Assembly (NCBI GenBank): GCA_001725155.1 | Contig: MEFP01000004.1 | Location: forward strand, 166,540 to 230,539 | Direction: 5' to 3' | Source: Lysobacteraceae bacterium SCN 69-320 | GTDB lineage: Bacteria > Pseudomonadota > Gammaproteobacteria > Xanthomonadales > Rhodanobacteraceae | Length of the DNA: 64,000 bases | Part shown: piece after piece, positions 55,157 to 63,667 of the stretch | Numbering within the stretch: position 1 is the stretch's first letter | How the letters are laid out: each line of letters begins with the position of its first letter | The notes under the pieces: generated by a model | What the model was told of the DNA's origin: nothing | The model's input: only the letters and a program-made list of their open reading frames with translations | Database searches by the model: none | Translations under genes and position numbers: made by a program

Positions 55157-55340
55157 CGGGAGGATCGCGACAGGCGCTGGTCATCGAGTCGCTCGCGATG
55201 GCCGTTCGTGCTGGCCGCCGTCATCGGCTGCAAGGTCGATCTATGGCTCGTCGTTGCCTGTCTCGGCGCTCACGGCGCGTTCGACGTACATCACGATTTC
55301 ATCTCGCCAACTCCCGGCGTTCCTGCCTCCGAGTGCAAGG
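55157..55340 (+). pseudogene. Possible relic of a small membrane-protein gene
   Basis: Within the otherwise gene-free 54877-55755 stretch, one frame shows a protein-like segment: WPFVLAAVIGCKVDLWLVVA followed by HGAFDVHHDFI and a PTPGVP motif. It resembles the hydrophobic end of membrane proteins with a W-x-HG-x-FD-x-H-x-LI-x-NPGVP pattern that I associate with uncharacterised DUF proteins. The frame is closed on the left by a TAA at 55154, has no good start, and after PGVP turns into unrelated basic sequence. I read it as a degraded gene; chance is not excluded. The rest of the stretch shows no gene. Confidence 0.3.
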
Positions 55341-55755
55341 CGCACCTTTCACGACGGGCGACAGATTTCCTGCCTGCCCGCATTGGCGGAACCCGGCAGT
55401 GCGCAAGCGATCACCGTCGCGCCGGCACCATGCAGGCAGCCGGTACCGTGTTCGCTGTCGCTCGAGTTCCGCTTTCGGCAGGCGTTTGCGCCCGCTGTCC
55501 GTTCCGCTGGCGAGCGATCTCAGTGTCGATGAGGCAGTGCAGGGCGGTCCGGCACGCGCAGGCGGCGGCGCGCTGAAACGCCGCACATGCCAGCTGTGCG
55601 TCCCGGACGGTCTTGCCGCCGCGCGAGATCGCTCCACGTCTGCTCATGGAAATCAGCGGAGCCCTTTCGTTCAAGCGCAGCCCCGCCGGCGCTCGTACTG
55701 TGCGCGCCATCGACGGCGCGATGGTCGCGCCGGACACGACTGTCGGGAGTAACAC

Positions 55756-56199
55756 ATGACGTATTCACCAGTGCGCCGCACCGCTTCGGCGGCAACGGCG
55801 CTGTTGTCCGCCGTTGTCTTCGCCGGCTGCACGATGCTGACCCCAGCGCCGAAGGACCTCGATTTCTCGACGTCGCGAAGCGGAGAGCGCGGCATCTACC
55901 GGGCGACGATCCAGCCTGACGCATCGCCGATACCGCTCCATCGGATTCATAGCTGGACGGTCGAGCTCAAGGACGTGGCCGGACGACCCGTCGATGCCGC
56001 GCACATCGAGGTCGACGGCGACATGCCGCAGCACCGGCACGGGTTGCCGACGCGGCCGCGCGTGACGGAGGCGCTGGGTGACGGTCGCTATCGCGTCGAA
56101 GGGCTGAAGTTCCACATGCGCGGCTGGTGGACGGTGAGCTTCAAGGTCGATGCGCCGGCCGGCAACGACGAAATCACGTTCAACCTGATGCTCCGATGA
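55756..56199 (+). CDS. FixH/YtkA-like lipoprotein
   Basis: A 147-residue lipoprotein with a signal peptide and lipobox FAGC (Cys25). The mature part (about 50-145) has the YtkA/FixH-type immunoglobulin-like pattern: HSWTVELKDVAGRPVDAAHIEVDGDMPQHRHGLPTRP, then GDGRYRVEGLKFHMRGWWTVSF. The Met/His cluster MPQHRHG could bind copper, as in related copper-handling proteins; that is inference. Its stop overlaps the start of the di-haem gene (ATGA), and the DUF3703 gene follows in the same way, so the three form one translational unit. Confidence 0.85.
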   Translation: MTYSPVRRTASAATALLSAVVFAGCTMLTPAPKDLDFSTSRSGERGIYRATIQPDASPIPLHRIHSWTVELKDVAGRPVDAAHIEVDGDMPQHRHGLPTRPRVTEALGDGRYRVEGLKFHMRGWWTVSFKVDAPAGNDEITFNLMLR

Positions 56200-57494
56200 G
56201 GTCCGTCATGGCGAAGCACACGCACGCGGCCGCCGTCGCGATCGGCGCTCTGCTGATCGGAGCGTTCCTCGCAGGCAGGGAAACCGGCGCGGCGTGGTCG
56301 AAAGAGGAGATCGCGCAGCTGGAAAGCCTGTGGATCGGAAGCCAGCCTCCATTGCCTGCGGACCCGAGCAATCGCGTGGCCGACGACCCGCGCGCAGGCG
56401 CGTTCGGGCAGGCGTTGTTCTTCGACACCCGGCTGAGCGCGAACGGACAGGTCGCGTGTGCGACGTGCCATCTCCCCGAGCGGCAATTCCAGGACGATCG
56501 AGCGCGCGCACGCGGTATCGGCGACGCCACGCGGCGCACCATGCCGCTCGCAGGCATCGCGCAGGGCGCGTGGTTCTTCTGGGACGGACGCAAGGACAGT
56601 CTGTGGTCGCAGGCCCTGGGTCCGCTGGAAAACGCGATGGAACACGGAACCGACCGCACACGCGTCCTGCACCTCGTGCGCGAGCACCATCGGGCGAGCT
56701 ATGAAGCGGTTTTCGGACCGATGCCGGCGACCGGACCATTGCCGCAGGGCGCCGGCCCGCAGAGCGACGAGGCCGGACGGGCCGCCTGGAGGGCCCTGCC
56801 GGAGACCGATCGTGTGGCGATCAACACCGTGTTCGCGAACGTGGGCAAGTCGATTGCGGCCTACGAGCGCCGGATTCGCTTCGCACCGTCGCGTTTCGAT
56901 CGCTACGCCGAGGCAGTCCTGAGCGGCAGCGAGCCCGGCGCGGAGGCGCAGCTGACAACCGACGAACGGGCGGGCCTGAAGCTTTTCATCGGCCGGGCGC
57001 AGTGCGTCCAGTGTCATAACGGTCCGTCGTTCTCCGATTTGCACTTTCACAATACCGGCGTGCCGGCGGTGAAGAACCTGCCCGCTGACGAGGGCAGGGC
57101 ACAGGCTGTCGCAGCCGTTCTCGATGACGAGTTCAATTGCCTTGGGCCGTATAGCGATGCACAGCCGTCGCAATGCGCGGAGCTTCGGTTCATGTCGAAG
57201 GACACGCCTCGACTCACGCGGGCCTACAAGGCGCCGACGCTGCGCAATGTTGCGCTCCGTCCGCCCTACATGCACGCCGGGCAATTGGGGACGTTGGAAG
57301 ATGTGCTGAATCACTACAGCCGGGCGCCGCCGGCACCGGCAGGCCGCAGCGAACTGGAACCGCTGCTGCTCTCGCGGCGCGAGCAGCATCAGCTCATCGC
57401 ATTCCTGAACACGTTGAGCGGGCCTGTCGTCATCGCGCCCGAGACCGAACCGCAGACGCTTCAAAGTCGCGCCATTGCCTGGAGCATTGAATGA
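56196..57494 (+). CDS. MauG / di-haem cytochrome c peroxidase family protein
   Basis: A 432-residue periplasmic di-haem protein. It has an N-terminal membrane/signal segment (about 10-27), then CATCH (Cys88, Cys91, His92) in the first haem domain and CVQCH (Cys270, Cys273, His274) in the second. The region between carries GAWFFWDGRKDSLWSQALGPLENAMEHG and the C-terminal KAPTLRNVALRPPYMHAGQLGTLEDVLNHYSR motif typical of the family. These proteins reduce hydrogen peroxide or oxidise protein side chains. ATG at 56196 overlaps the upstream lipoprotein stop; an ATG at 56208 is an alternative. Confidence 0.92.
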   Translation: MRSVMAKHTHAAAVAIGALLIGAFLAGRETGAAWSKEEIAQLESLWIGSQPPLPADPSNRVADDPRAGAFGQALFFDTRLSANGQVACATCHLPERQFQDDRARARGIGDATRRTMPLAGIAQGAWFFWDGRKDSLWSQALGPLENAMEHGTDRTRVLHLVREHHRASYEAVFGPMPATGPLPQGAGPQSDEAGRAAWRALPETDRVAINTVFANVGKSIAAYERRIRFAPSRFDRYAEAVLSGSEPGAEAQLTTDERAGLKLFIGRAQCVQCHNGPSFSDLHFHNTGVPAVKNLPADEGRAQAVAAVLDDEFNCLGPYSDAQPSQCAELRFMSKDTPRLTRAYKAPTLRNVALRPPYMHAGQLGTLEDVLNHYSRAPPAPAGRSELEPLLLSRREQHQLIAFLNTLSGPVVIAPETEPQTLQSRAIAWSIE

Positions 57495-57838
57495 ACCCCG
57501 CAGCTAAACTGGCGTACGAACGGGAACTGCTGCTCGCAACGCAGGCCGAAGCGGCCGGCGAGTTGCGAGTCGCCTTCGAGCATCTCGAACGGGCGCATAT
57601 TCTGGGCCAGCGCAGCACGCGCGCTCACGTACGGGCGCATTGGCGAATGTTGCGTCTCGGAATTCGAATGCGCAGTCGGCAGGAGATCGTCGGCCAGGTG
57701 ACTCGCATCGTCGCAGCGCTCGTGATCACGCGCATCTGGGTGCCTGTCGGCAATACCGGCGGCTCGAACGTCAGCGCGACGAAGCCGATGCCGATTCCCG
57801 AGAATCTGCGCGGCATGCTGGAAGACGAGCGGCGATGA
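57491..57838 (+). CDS. DUF3703 domain-containing protein
   Basis: A 115-residue cytosolic protein of the DUF3703 family: AFEHLERAHILGQRSTRAHVRAHWRML, RSRQEIVGQVTRIVAAL and a C-terminal VPVGNTGGSNVSATKPMPIP. It has no signal peptide although its partners are periplasmic. Coupled to the di-haem peroxidase by ATGA. Function unknown; the conserved His/Arg pattern suggests an enzyme or ligand-binding role. Confidence 0.85.
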   Translation: MNPAAKLAYERELLLATQAEAAGELRVAFEHLERAHILGQRSTRAHVRAHWRMLRLGIRMRSRQEIVGQVTRIVAALVITRIWVPVGNTGGSNVSATKPMPIPENLRGMLEDERR

Positions 57839-57940
57839 ATCCCGCGGCAGCGCGCGAAAGCCGAAGCCTGCCGTCGCACTGCGCTTCGCGAGCCCGCCTG
57901 AAGGGCTCGCGACCCGGCGTCTCCGGAATCTGGCGACGAT

Positions 57941-58868
57941 TCAATCGCCGCCAGCGGTGCGAGGCGGCTGTTCCTGCACGACGACCGCCTTCGCCGGAGA
58001 TGAAACCTCACCCGCAGCCGGCCGCGCCGACGCGCCCTTCCATTTCCACAACACGAGGATCAGCAGTACGTCGACGATGACTGCAAAGACGCTCGCTTCG
58101 GGTCCGAAGCGGCCGCCGGTGACCCATTCGGGACCGTCCTGCAGCAGCGGACGGAACCAGCCCGCCTGCTCGAAGCCGCTCACGCCGAAACCGAGCAGAT
58201 GGCCGAGCGCCCAGTTCCAGCCGAAGTGAATGCCGACCGGCATCGCCAGGCTGCGTGTACGCAGGTAGGCCATTCCGAGCAGCACCGCGCCGAGGAAGAG
58301 TTCCGTAGTGGCCCAGACCAGGGTCGCGCCCTGCATGCCGGGGTTGTCCCAATGACCGGTCGCGAACAGCAGGCCCATCGCGACCAGCGCGACCCGTGCG
58401 CCCACCGGCCACGAGGCGCTGGAACACGAAGCCGCGGAACAGCAGTTCCTCGAACAGTGCGACGAAAACGAAGGCATAGACGCCGTACGCCAGGGTCGCC
58501 GGGCTGCGCGCAGGGTCCAGCTCCAGGCGCACGCCGCCGACCAGCCAGATCATCGCCACGGCAAGCAGCGCCGTCGCGATGCCGAATCCGGCACCGATGC
58601 CCAGTTCTCGCAGCCAGCGGCGATCCGGCACGAGGCCGATGCTCGACAACGGTTCCCGGCGCAAGCGCACGCAGAACCAGGTGATCAGCAGCAGGAAGCC
58701 CAGCCGCAGCGGCTCCAGGCCGTCCTTGGGCACGCCCAGTTGCTGCAGTGCGTGGCTCACCGGGGTGTACACCAGCCGGCTCGCGAGCAGCAGCGCGATG
58801 AAGACGGCGATCCACCAGCCATTGCGCAGGCGGCCATCGGAAGCGAAGAAGATCCTGTTCAAGCGCAC
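57941..58868 (-). pseudogene. CPBP-family intramembrane protease, frameshifted
   Basis: Two overlapping frames together make one CPBP (Abi-type) glutamic protease. The first (GTG start at 58868) runs from MRLNRIFFASDGRL to FEELLFRGFVFQRLVAGG with the EExxxR motif. The second carries GARVALVAMGLLFATGHWDN and HFGWNWALGHLLGFGVSG, the remaining catalytic motifs. Removing one G from the GGG at 58403-58401 (minus strand) joins them into a 308-residue protein with about eight membrane segments, the usual size. So this is either a recent single-base insertion or a sequencing error. It is divergent from the MarR regulator at 58986 with a shared operator. Confidence 0.85.
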
Positions 58869-58923
58869 CTCGGATGGAAGGGCAAGCGGGACGCGCCCCG
58901 GATCACCGCCCGATGCGCCGCAA

Positions 58924-58955
58924 ATTATCTTGACATCAAGATACTCGATGTCAAG
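58924..58955. promoter_or_regulatory. Divergent promoter with double palindromic operator
   Basis: TATCTTGA-CA-TCAAGATA (58926-58943) is a perfect 8-bp palindrome, and CTTGACATC (58929-58937) is also inverted at GATGTCAAG (58947-58955). A perfect TTGACA -35 hexamer is embedded on both strands (plus 58930-58935; minus 58954-58949), and the minus strand has GATAAT 19 bases on (58929-58924). A MarR dimer bound here would block both the protease and its own gene. The TCTTGA-n2-TCAAGA shape is typical of MarR sites. Confidence 0.7.
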
Positions 58956-58985
58956 CTAAAGGCGACAGACCCGCCGGAGATCCGG

Positions 58986-59546
58986 ATGAGAAGCAAGAAC
59001 GAACGCGAGCACGACAGGACCGACCGGCTGCTGGCCGAGTGGCAGGCCGAGCGTCCGGAGCTCGACGCCTCCGCCATGGCCGTCGTGGGCCGGCTGCTGA
59101 GCATCGGGCGTCAGCTCGAAGCCCGCGCCAACGCCGCACTGCGGCCGCTCGGCCTGCACTACACGGATCTCGACGTACTGGCGACGCTTCGCCGGGGAGG
59201 GCGCCCCTACCGGCGCACGCCGACCGAATTGCGCGATTCGGTGCTGATCACCTCGGGCGCGATGACCGCCTGCCTCGACCGCCTGGAGCGCAACGGCCTG
59301 ATCGAGCGCATCGCCGATCCGAACGATCGCCGCTCCAGCGCCGCCGCATTGACGGGCGAAGGACGCAAGCTGATCGACAAGGCCATTGCGGTACGCTTCG
59401 GCGAAGCCGCAGACGCGCTCTCGGGCCTGTCCGCCGCGGAATGCGCGCGGCTCGCGGCGCTGCTGAAGAAACTGGGCCGGACCTTGGGTCAGCCTGGCGA
59501 GGAGGCCGGCAGCATGCCAGCGCCTTCCGACCGTTCCGGAGGATGA
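58986..59546 (+). CDS. MarR family transcriptional regulator
   Basis: A 186-residue winged-helix regulator: N-terminal dimerisation helices, DNA-recognition segment LRDSVLITSGAMTACLDRLERNGLIERI, wing PNDRRSSAAALTGEGRKL, and C-terminal helices. It probably represses itself and the divergent CPBP gene via the palindromes at 58924-58955, with release by a small ligand. The ATG at 58986 has GGAG six bases upstream; longer starts would run through the operator. Confidence 0.92.
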   Translation: MRSKNEREHDRTDRLLAEWQAERPELDASAMAVVGRLLSIGRQLEARANAALRPLGLHYTDLDVLATLRRGGRPYRRTPTELRDSVLITSGAMTACLDRLERNGLIERIADPNDRRSSAAALTGEGRKLIDKAIAVRFGEAADALSGLSAAECARLAALLKKLGRTLGQPGEEAGSMPAPSDRSGG

Positions 59547-59647
59547 TGGGCAGACTTCGCGCCGTCACCTCGGCTGGCAGCAGATGGCGCGCCCAGGGCT
59601 GCGTTCGCCGAAGGCTTGCGCGGGCTCATCGTCGCAGGAATCCGACC

Positions 59648-60244
59648 ATGTCCAAGGCAGAGGAATCCAGTCTCCGCAAGCTCCATCCGACGCAGCTGAC
59701 GGTCGGCATGATCGTCGTGAAGGACAAGGCGGCGCATCTCGCAGCGCTGTCGCCGCGGCAGCAGAGCGAATTCATGCAGCGGCATGAGATGCCGGCGGTA
59801 CTCGGGCCGGGCAAGCGGCTGTACATCACCGATCACCACCACCTCGGGCTCGCCGCGCTCGATGCGGGCCTTGCTACGGCCTTCTTCCGGATCGACGGCG
59901 ATCTCTCTGCTTGCAGCCTCGACGAATTCTGGAAGCAGATGGAGAAGAACCACTGGGTTCATCCGCTGGACGAGAGCGGCGTACGGCATTACTGCACGCG
60001 CATTCCCGATCAGCTCGGCAATCTCGTGGATGACGTGTACCGGTCCATTGCCGGCTACGCGCGCGACGCCGGCGGATACGACAAGGTGCCCGAGGCGTTC
60101 GCCGAGTTCGTTTGGGCGGACTATTTCCGGCGCACGATTCCGGTGGAATTCGTCCGTGCGGATTTTCATGCGGCCGTTGCGCAGGCCATGCTGCTTGCGA
60201 AGGACCGCCACGCCAGGGGCCTGCCGGGGTTCAACGGCAAGTAG
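59648..60244 (+). CDS. ParB-like nuclease-fold protein (ParBc_2)
   Basis: A 198-residue stand-alone protein with a ParB/Srx-type N-terminal fold: LRKLHPTQLTVGMIVVKDKAAHLAAL, then MPAVLGPGKRLYITDHHHLGLAALDAG with the conserved histidine row that replaces the ERxR motif of true ParB. The rest (about 85-198) is a conserved helical extension of the ParBc_2 family. It lacks the HTH of plasmid or chromosome partition ParB, so a partition role is unlikely. AGGAA lies eight bases before the ATG. Not obviously cotranscribed with the MarR gene 101 bp upstream. Confidence 0.82.
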   Translation: MSKAEESSLRKLHPTQLTVGMIVVKDKAAHLAALSPRQQSEFMQRHEMPAVLGPGKRLYITDHHHLGLAALDAGLATAFFRIDGDLSACSLDEFWKQMEKNHWVHPLDESGVRHYCTRIPDQLGNLVDDVYRSIAGYARDAGGYDKVPEAFAEFVWADYFRRTIPVEFVRADFHAAVAQAMLLAKDRHARGLPGFNGK

Positions 60245-60798
60245 TGCAGCACCTTCGACAGCGTCCGGCGAGTTGATGGCGCTCCGGACCATCGCGCGGC
60301 GCTGAATCGAGCGCTGCGGCACGCGGCCGCCGACTGCCGGATCCTGCCGCGCCGCCATCCGGTGCGCTCTGCTGGCGGATCCGGCCGGTTCCGTGCCGCC
60401 GCCAGTCTGCTGCCGTCGCAACATGTTCCATTGTTACTTTTGCGCTAGCCTCCTATTCCGTTTCGCCGTTGGACGAAACGTGGCCGCCGCGCTATTCCCC
60501 TGACGGTTTTCTTGCTACAAACTGTGCGACTGCCGCTAGGCGCCCGGGGGGGCTTCCGACGGATACGAGCGTGCTGCACTGCAGCGCGCCGATGACGCAC
60601 GGCCGTGCGAACGGCCGGCCAAGGATTGCACGCGTTTCTCCTGGTGTTCCGGCGACGGCCGCTGCCGGCGCTGCCGGCTCGGCTGTGCATGCGGCCGGGC
60701 GCGGCCGTGTGCGGAAGTGCTGGTCCGACGTTTCCGACTTCGTTCGCCGCGGCCTCCGGGCCCGGTCCAGGCGCAAGCCCCTGACAAGGGTCATCAGC
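60245..60798. other. Leader/intergenic region before the TPR regulator
   Basis: This 554-bp gap shows no convincing gene, although the regulator's frame stays open through most of it. It contains a weak promoter-like pair TTGTTA (60431-60436) and TATTCC (60454-60459) with 17 bases between, and a 7-bp inverted repeat CGTTTCG/CGAAACG (60459-60465, 60474-60480), a candidate autoregulatory site. If the promoter is right the leader is about 330 nt. Confidence 0.35.
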
Positions 60799-63630
60799 AT
60801 GGTCGACAACGAACTGCCCTGGCCCGCCGGCACCCGGCTCGTCCGTCTCGGCGAGATCGAGATTGATCCGCGCTACCGCAGCGTCAGCCGCGCCGGCGTC
60901 GTGCATGAACTGAATCCGCGCTGTTTCGAGCTGTTGCTGCTGTTCCTGCGCGAGCCACGCGTGCTGCATACGCGCGACGCGATCTTCCGCCGCGTCTGGC
61001 GCGGCGCCGTGGTCGAGGACGCCAATCTGACCACCTCGATCTGGCTGCTGCGCCGCGCGCTCGGCGGTGCGGCCAAGCAGTGGATCCGCACGATTTCCAA
61101 GCAGGGCTACATCTTCGATCCGCCGGCGAACCTCGAAATCGAGCGTGTCGCCGGCGACGACACGGCCGCCGCAACGACCAGGCCGGCGCAGGACGCCGAT
61201 ACCGACGCAGACCTACAGGCCGCTGCGCCGGCCGCAACCGCCATGACGCCGGACGCCAGGGCACCGGCGCCGCCGCTACGTGCCGGCGCGGCGATCACGC
61301 GGGGTTGGATGGCGGCGCTCACCGCCGCTGCGTGCCTGAGCCTGATGCTGCTGGCCGGCGGACTGCTCGGCGCGCGCGGCCGCGATGCGGCGGCGACGCG
61401 GGTCATCCTCGTCGCCGCCGCCGATCCCAGCCTGCCCGAGAGCCAGCGCTGGCCGCTGCGCCTGCTGCAGCACTGGCTGAGCTGGCAGCTCGGCAATGCG
61501 CCGCAGGTCGAGTTGCGCAGCCCTTCCGATGCGCTCGCCGACGGCAGCGAGACCGTCGTGCTGCTGGAACTCGGCACGCCGGCGCAGGGCGGCGAATGGC
61601 GCGTATCCGCGCATTTTCGCGGCAACGCCGCGCAGCCGCCGATCGTGCGGCAGGCCGGCGACCGGCAGCTCGTCGCCGCGATTGCCGCGGTCGGCGACGC
61701 CGTGTTCGCGCGCCTGACCGGCACCGGGGATGTCGCCGCGCCGCCGCTGGCGCTCGATGCGGCGGCGGCGCGGCAGCTGGCCGATGCGTTCGATGCCGAG
61801 CAGCAGCATCGCTGGAACGACGCGGTGCGTGCCTATACCGGCATCGTCGCGGCGGCGCCGGCATTCGGCCTCGCACGCCTGCGACTCGCCCGCTGTCTCG
61901 CACGCCTGGGCCAGCGCGGCGCGGCGCAAGCCGAACTCGCGCGCGCCGACGGCTGGCTGGAAAGCCTGCCGGAATTCCTGCGTGCACCGCTGCACGCCGA
62001 AAGCCTGGCGCTGCGCGAAGAACCGGCCGCCGCCGCCGCGGCCTATGCAGCGCTACAGCAGTTGCCGCATGGCGACAGCGCCGAGTACCGCGTGGGCGAA
62101 GCCGCCGGCCTGCGCCTCGCCGGCCGCACGCGCGAAGCAGCCGCACGGCTGGACCGCGCGTTGCCGGCCGGCCCCGGTATTGCGCTGGCCTGGCAGCTCG
62201 AACAGGCCGAGACGTCGCTTGCCAATCGCGACTATCGCCACGCGCAGAACGCGGCGGGTCAGGCGCTGGAGCTCGCCCGCACCCTCGGCTGGCCGCACGA
62301 GGCGGCCCAGGCAAGCCTGCTGCTGGCCGACGCGCGCAGCGGCGGCGGCGAAGCGGTGGCGAGCGAACTGCTGTCGCGCGCCGGGCAGGACTTCAGCGCA
62401 AGCGGCGATCGGCTCGGCGCACTCAATGCGCGCGTACACGCCGAACTCGCGCAGCACGACGATGTGGCCGCCGACACGCTGGATCAGCTGCTGGCCGAAG
62501 CGCGTTCGGCCGGCAACGCATTCGTCGAGATCGACGCGCTGCGCCGCGTCGGACTCGCGCGCTTTCGCGCCGGCGATCTGCGTGGTGCGCACCAGCGACT
62601 GAGCCAGGCTGCCGCCGTCGCCGAATCCGCGGGCAATCGGGTGGAGCGCCGCCGCATCGACCTGCTGCTGCTGCAGCAGGACACCTTGCGTCTGGATTTC
62701 GCCGCGCTGGACGCGCGCCTGGGTCTGCTCGACGCCGAACCGCAGCAGGGCGCGACGGCTTATCTGATCGGCCTCAATCGCGCGCGACTGGCCTATCTGC
62801 GCGGCGATTTCGACGCCGCGCTGCGTACACTGGAAAGCACCGAGAACCGCCTGCGCGAGGCGGCCGGCAATCTGCCGCAGAGCATGGCGTCGCTGAACTG
62901 CGTGCGCGCGAGCATACGCATCGTGCAGGGCCGCCCGGCCGATGCGCGTACCGAATTCCGCGCCTGCCGCTCGGCCGGTCTGCCGGCGCTGGATCATTTC
63001 TCCGACATCGGCGAGGCCGAGCTCGCGATCCAGGCCGGCGACATCGGCGAAGCACGCCGCCTGCTCGCGCCGATGGACGCAACGCCGGAGGACACGCCGG
63101 CGCAAGTCGACCGCTGGAATCTCGCGATGGAGGTCGCGCCGCTGTTCGCGCGCATCGGCGATTTCGACGCCGCCCGCCGGATCATCGACCGTACCCTGCC
63201 GGCGGTCAGCGAATCGGGCTATCGCATGATCGAGACCAACCTGCGCATCACGCGTGCGGAAATCGCCCTGGCCGAGGGCCGCGGCAACGAAGCCGAACGC
63301 GAAGTCGCCGGCGCCGAGAAACTGCTGCCGGCCGACTACTGGTACGAACGCCGGCGCGCACGCACCGTGCGCGCACTGATCGCGCAGAGCCGCGGCGAGA
63401 TCGAAGCCGCGGCACAGGCGCTGGACGCGCTGCACGCCGACACGCGCACACGCGGCGACGTGCTCGGCGAGCTGCTGGTGCACAGCCTCATGGACGCGAA
63501 CGCGGCCGCATCGCGCTGCCCCGACGAACGCCGCCTGCGGCTGCTCGCCGCCAGCGGCATGCGCGGCGCCTCGGATCTGTGGATGAACCCCGCCGGCCGT
63601 GCCCGCCTCGTCAGCGCAGCATCGCCGTGA
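60799..63630 (+). CDS. ToxR/CadC-type membrane regulator with TPR-like output half
   Basis: A 943-residue protein. The N-terminal OmpR-type winged helix (about 15-105: HELNPRCFELLLLFLREPRVLHTRDAIFRRVW and TTSIWLLRRALGG, WIRTISKQGYIFDPP) is followed by an Ala/Pro-rich linker and one membrane segment (about 170-192). About 750 periplasmic residues of alpha-helical TPR-like repeats complete it (for example RWNDAVRAYTGIVAAAPAFGLARLRLARCLARLGQRGAAQAELARA). The layout matches CadC-like one-component regulators that read periplasmic conditions and bind DNA directly. The ATG at 60799 begins MVDNELPWPAG; the frame upstream looks non-coding. Targets unknown. Confidence 0.9.
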   Translation: MVDNELPWPAGTRLVRLGEIEIDPRYRSVSRAGVVHELNPRCFELLLLFLREPRVLHTRDAIFRRVWRGAVVEDANLTTSIWLLRRALGGAAKQWIRTISKQGYIFDPPANLEIERVAGDDTAAATTRPAQDADTDADLQAAAPAATAMTPDARAPAPPLRAGAAITRGWMAALTAAACLSLMLLAGGLLGARGRDAAATRVILVAAADPSLPESQRWPLRLLQHWLSWQLGNAPQVELRSPSDALADGSETVVLLELGTPAQGGEWRVSAHFRGNAAQPPIVRQAGDRQLVAAIAAVGDAVFARLTGTGDVAAPPLALDAAAARQLADAFDAEQQHRWNDAVRAYTGIVAAAPAFGLARLRLARCLARLGQRGAAQAELARADGWLESLPEFLRAPLHAESLALREEPAAAAAAYAALQQLPHGDSAEYRVGEAAGLRLAGRTREAAARLDRALPAGPGIALAWQLEQAETSLANRDYRHAQNAAGQALELARTLGWPHEAAQASLLLADARSGGGEAVASELLSRAGQDFSASGDRLGALNARVHAELAQHDDVAADTLDQLLAEARSAGNAFVEIDALRRVGLARFRAGDLRGAHQRLSQAAAVAESAGNRVERRRIDLLLLQQDTLRLDFAALDARLGLLDAEPQQGATAYLIGLNRARLAYLRGDFDAALRTLESTENRLREAAGNLPQSMASLNCVRASIRIVQGRPADARTEFRACRSAGLPALDHFSDIGEAELAIQAGDIGEARRLLAPMDATPEDTPAQVDRWNLAMEVAPLFARIGDFDAARRIIDRTLPAVSESGYRMIETNLRITRAEIALAEGRGNEAEREVAGAEKLLPADYWYERRRARTVRALIAQSRGEIEAAAQALDALHADTRTRGDVLGELLVHSLMDANAAASRCPDERRLRLLAASGMRGASDLWMNPAGRARLVSAASP

Positions 63631-63666
63631 ATCGGGAATCAGGAATCGGAATCGGGAATCCGGAAT
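63631..63666 (+). repeat. GGAATC short tandem-like repeat
   Basis: Directly after the regulator stop are several imperfect copies of GGAATC/GGGAATC, for example CGGGAATCAGGAATCGGAAT. This is a typical intergenic microsatellite of Xanthomonadales genomes. Confidence 0.6.
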
Positions 63667-63667
63667 G

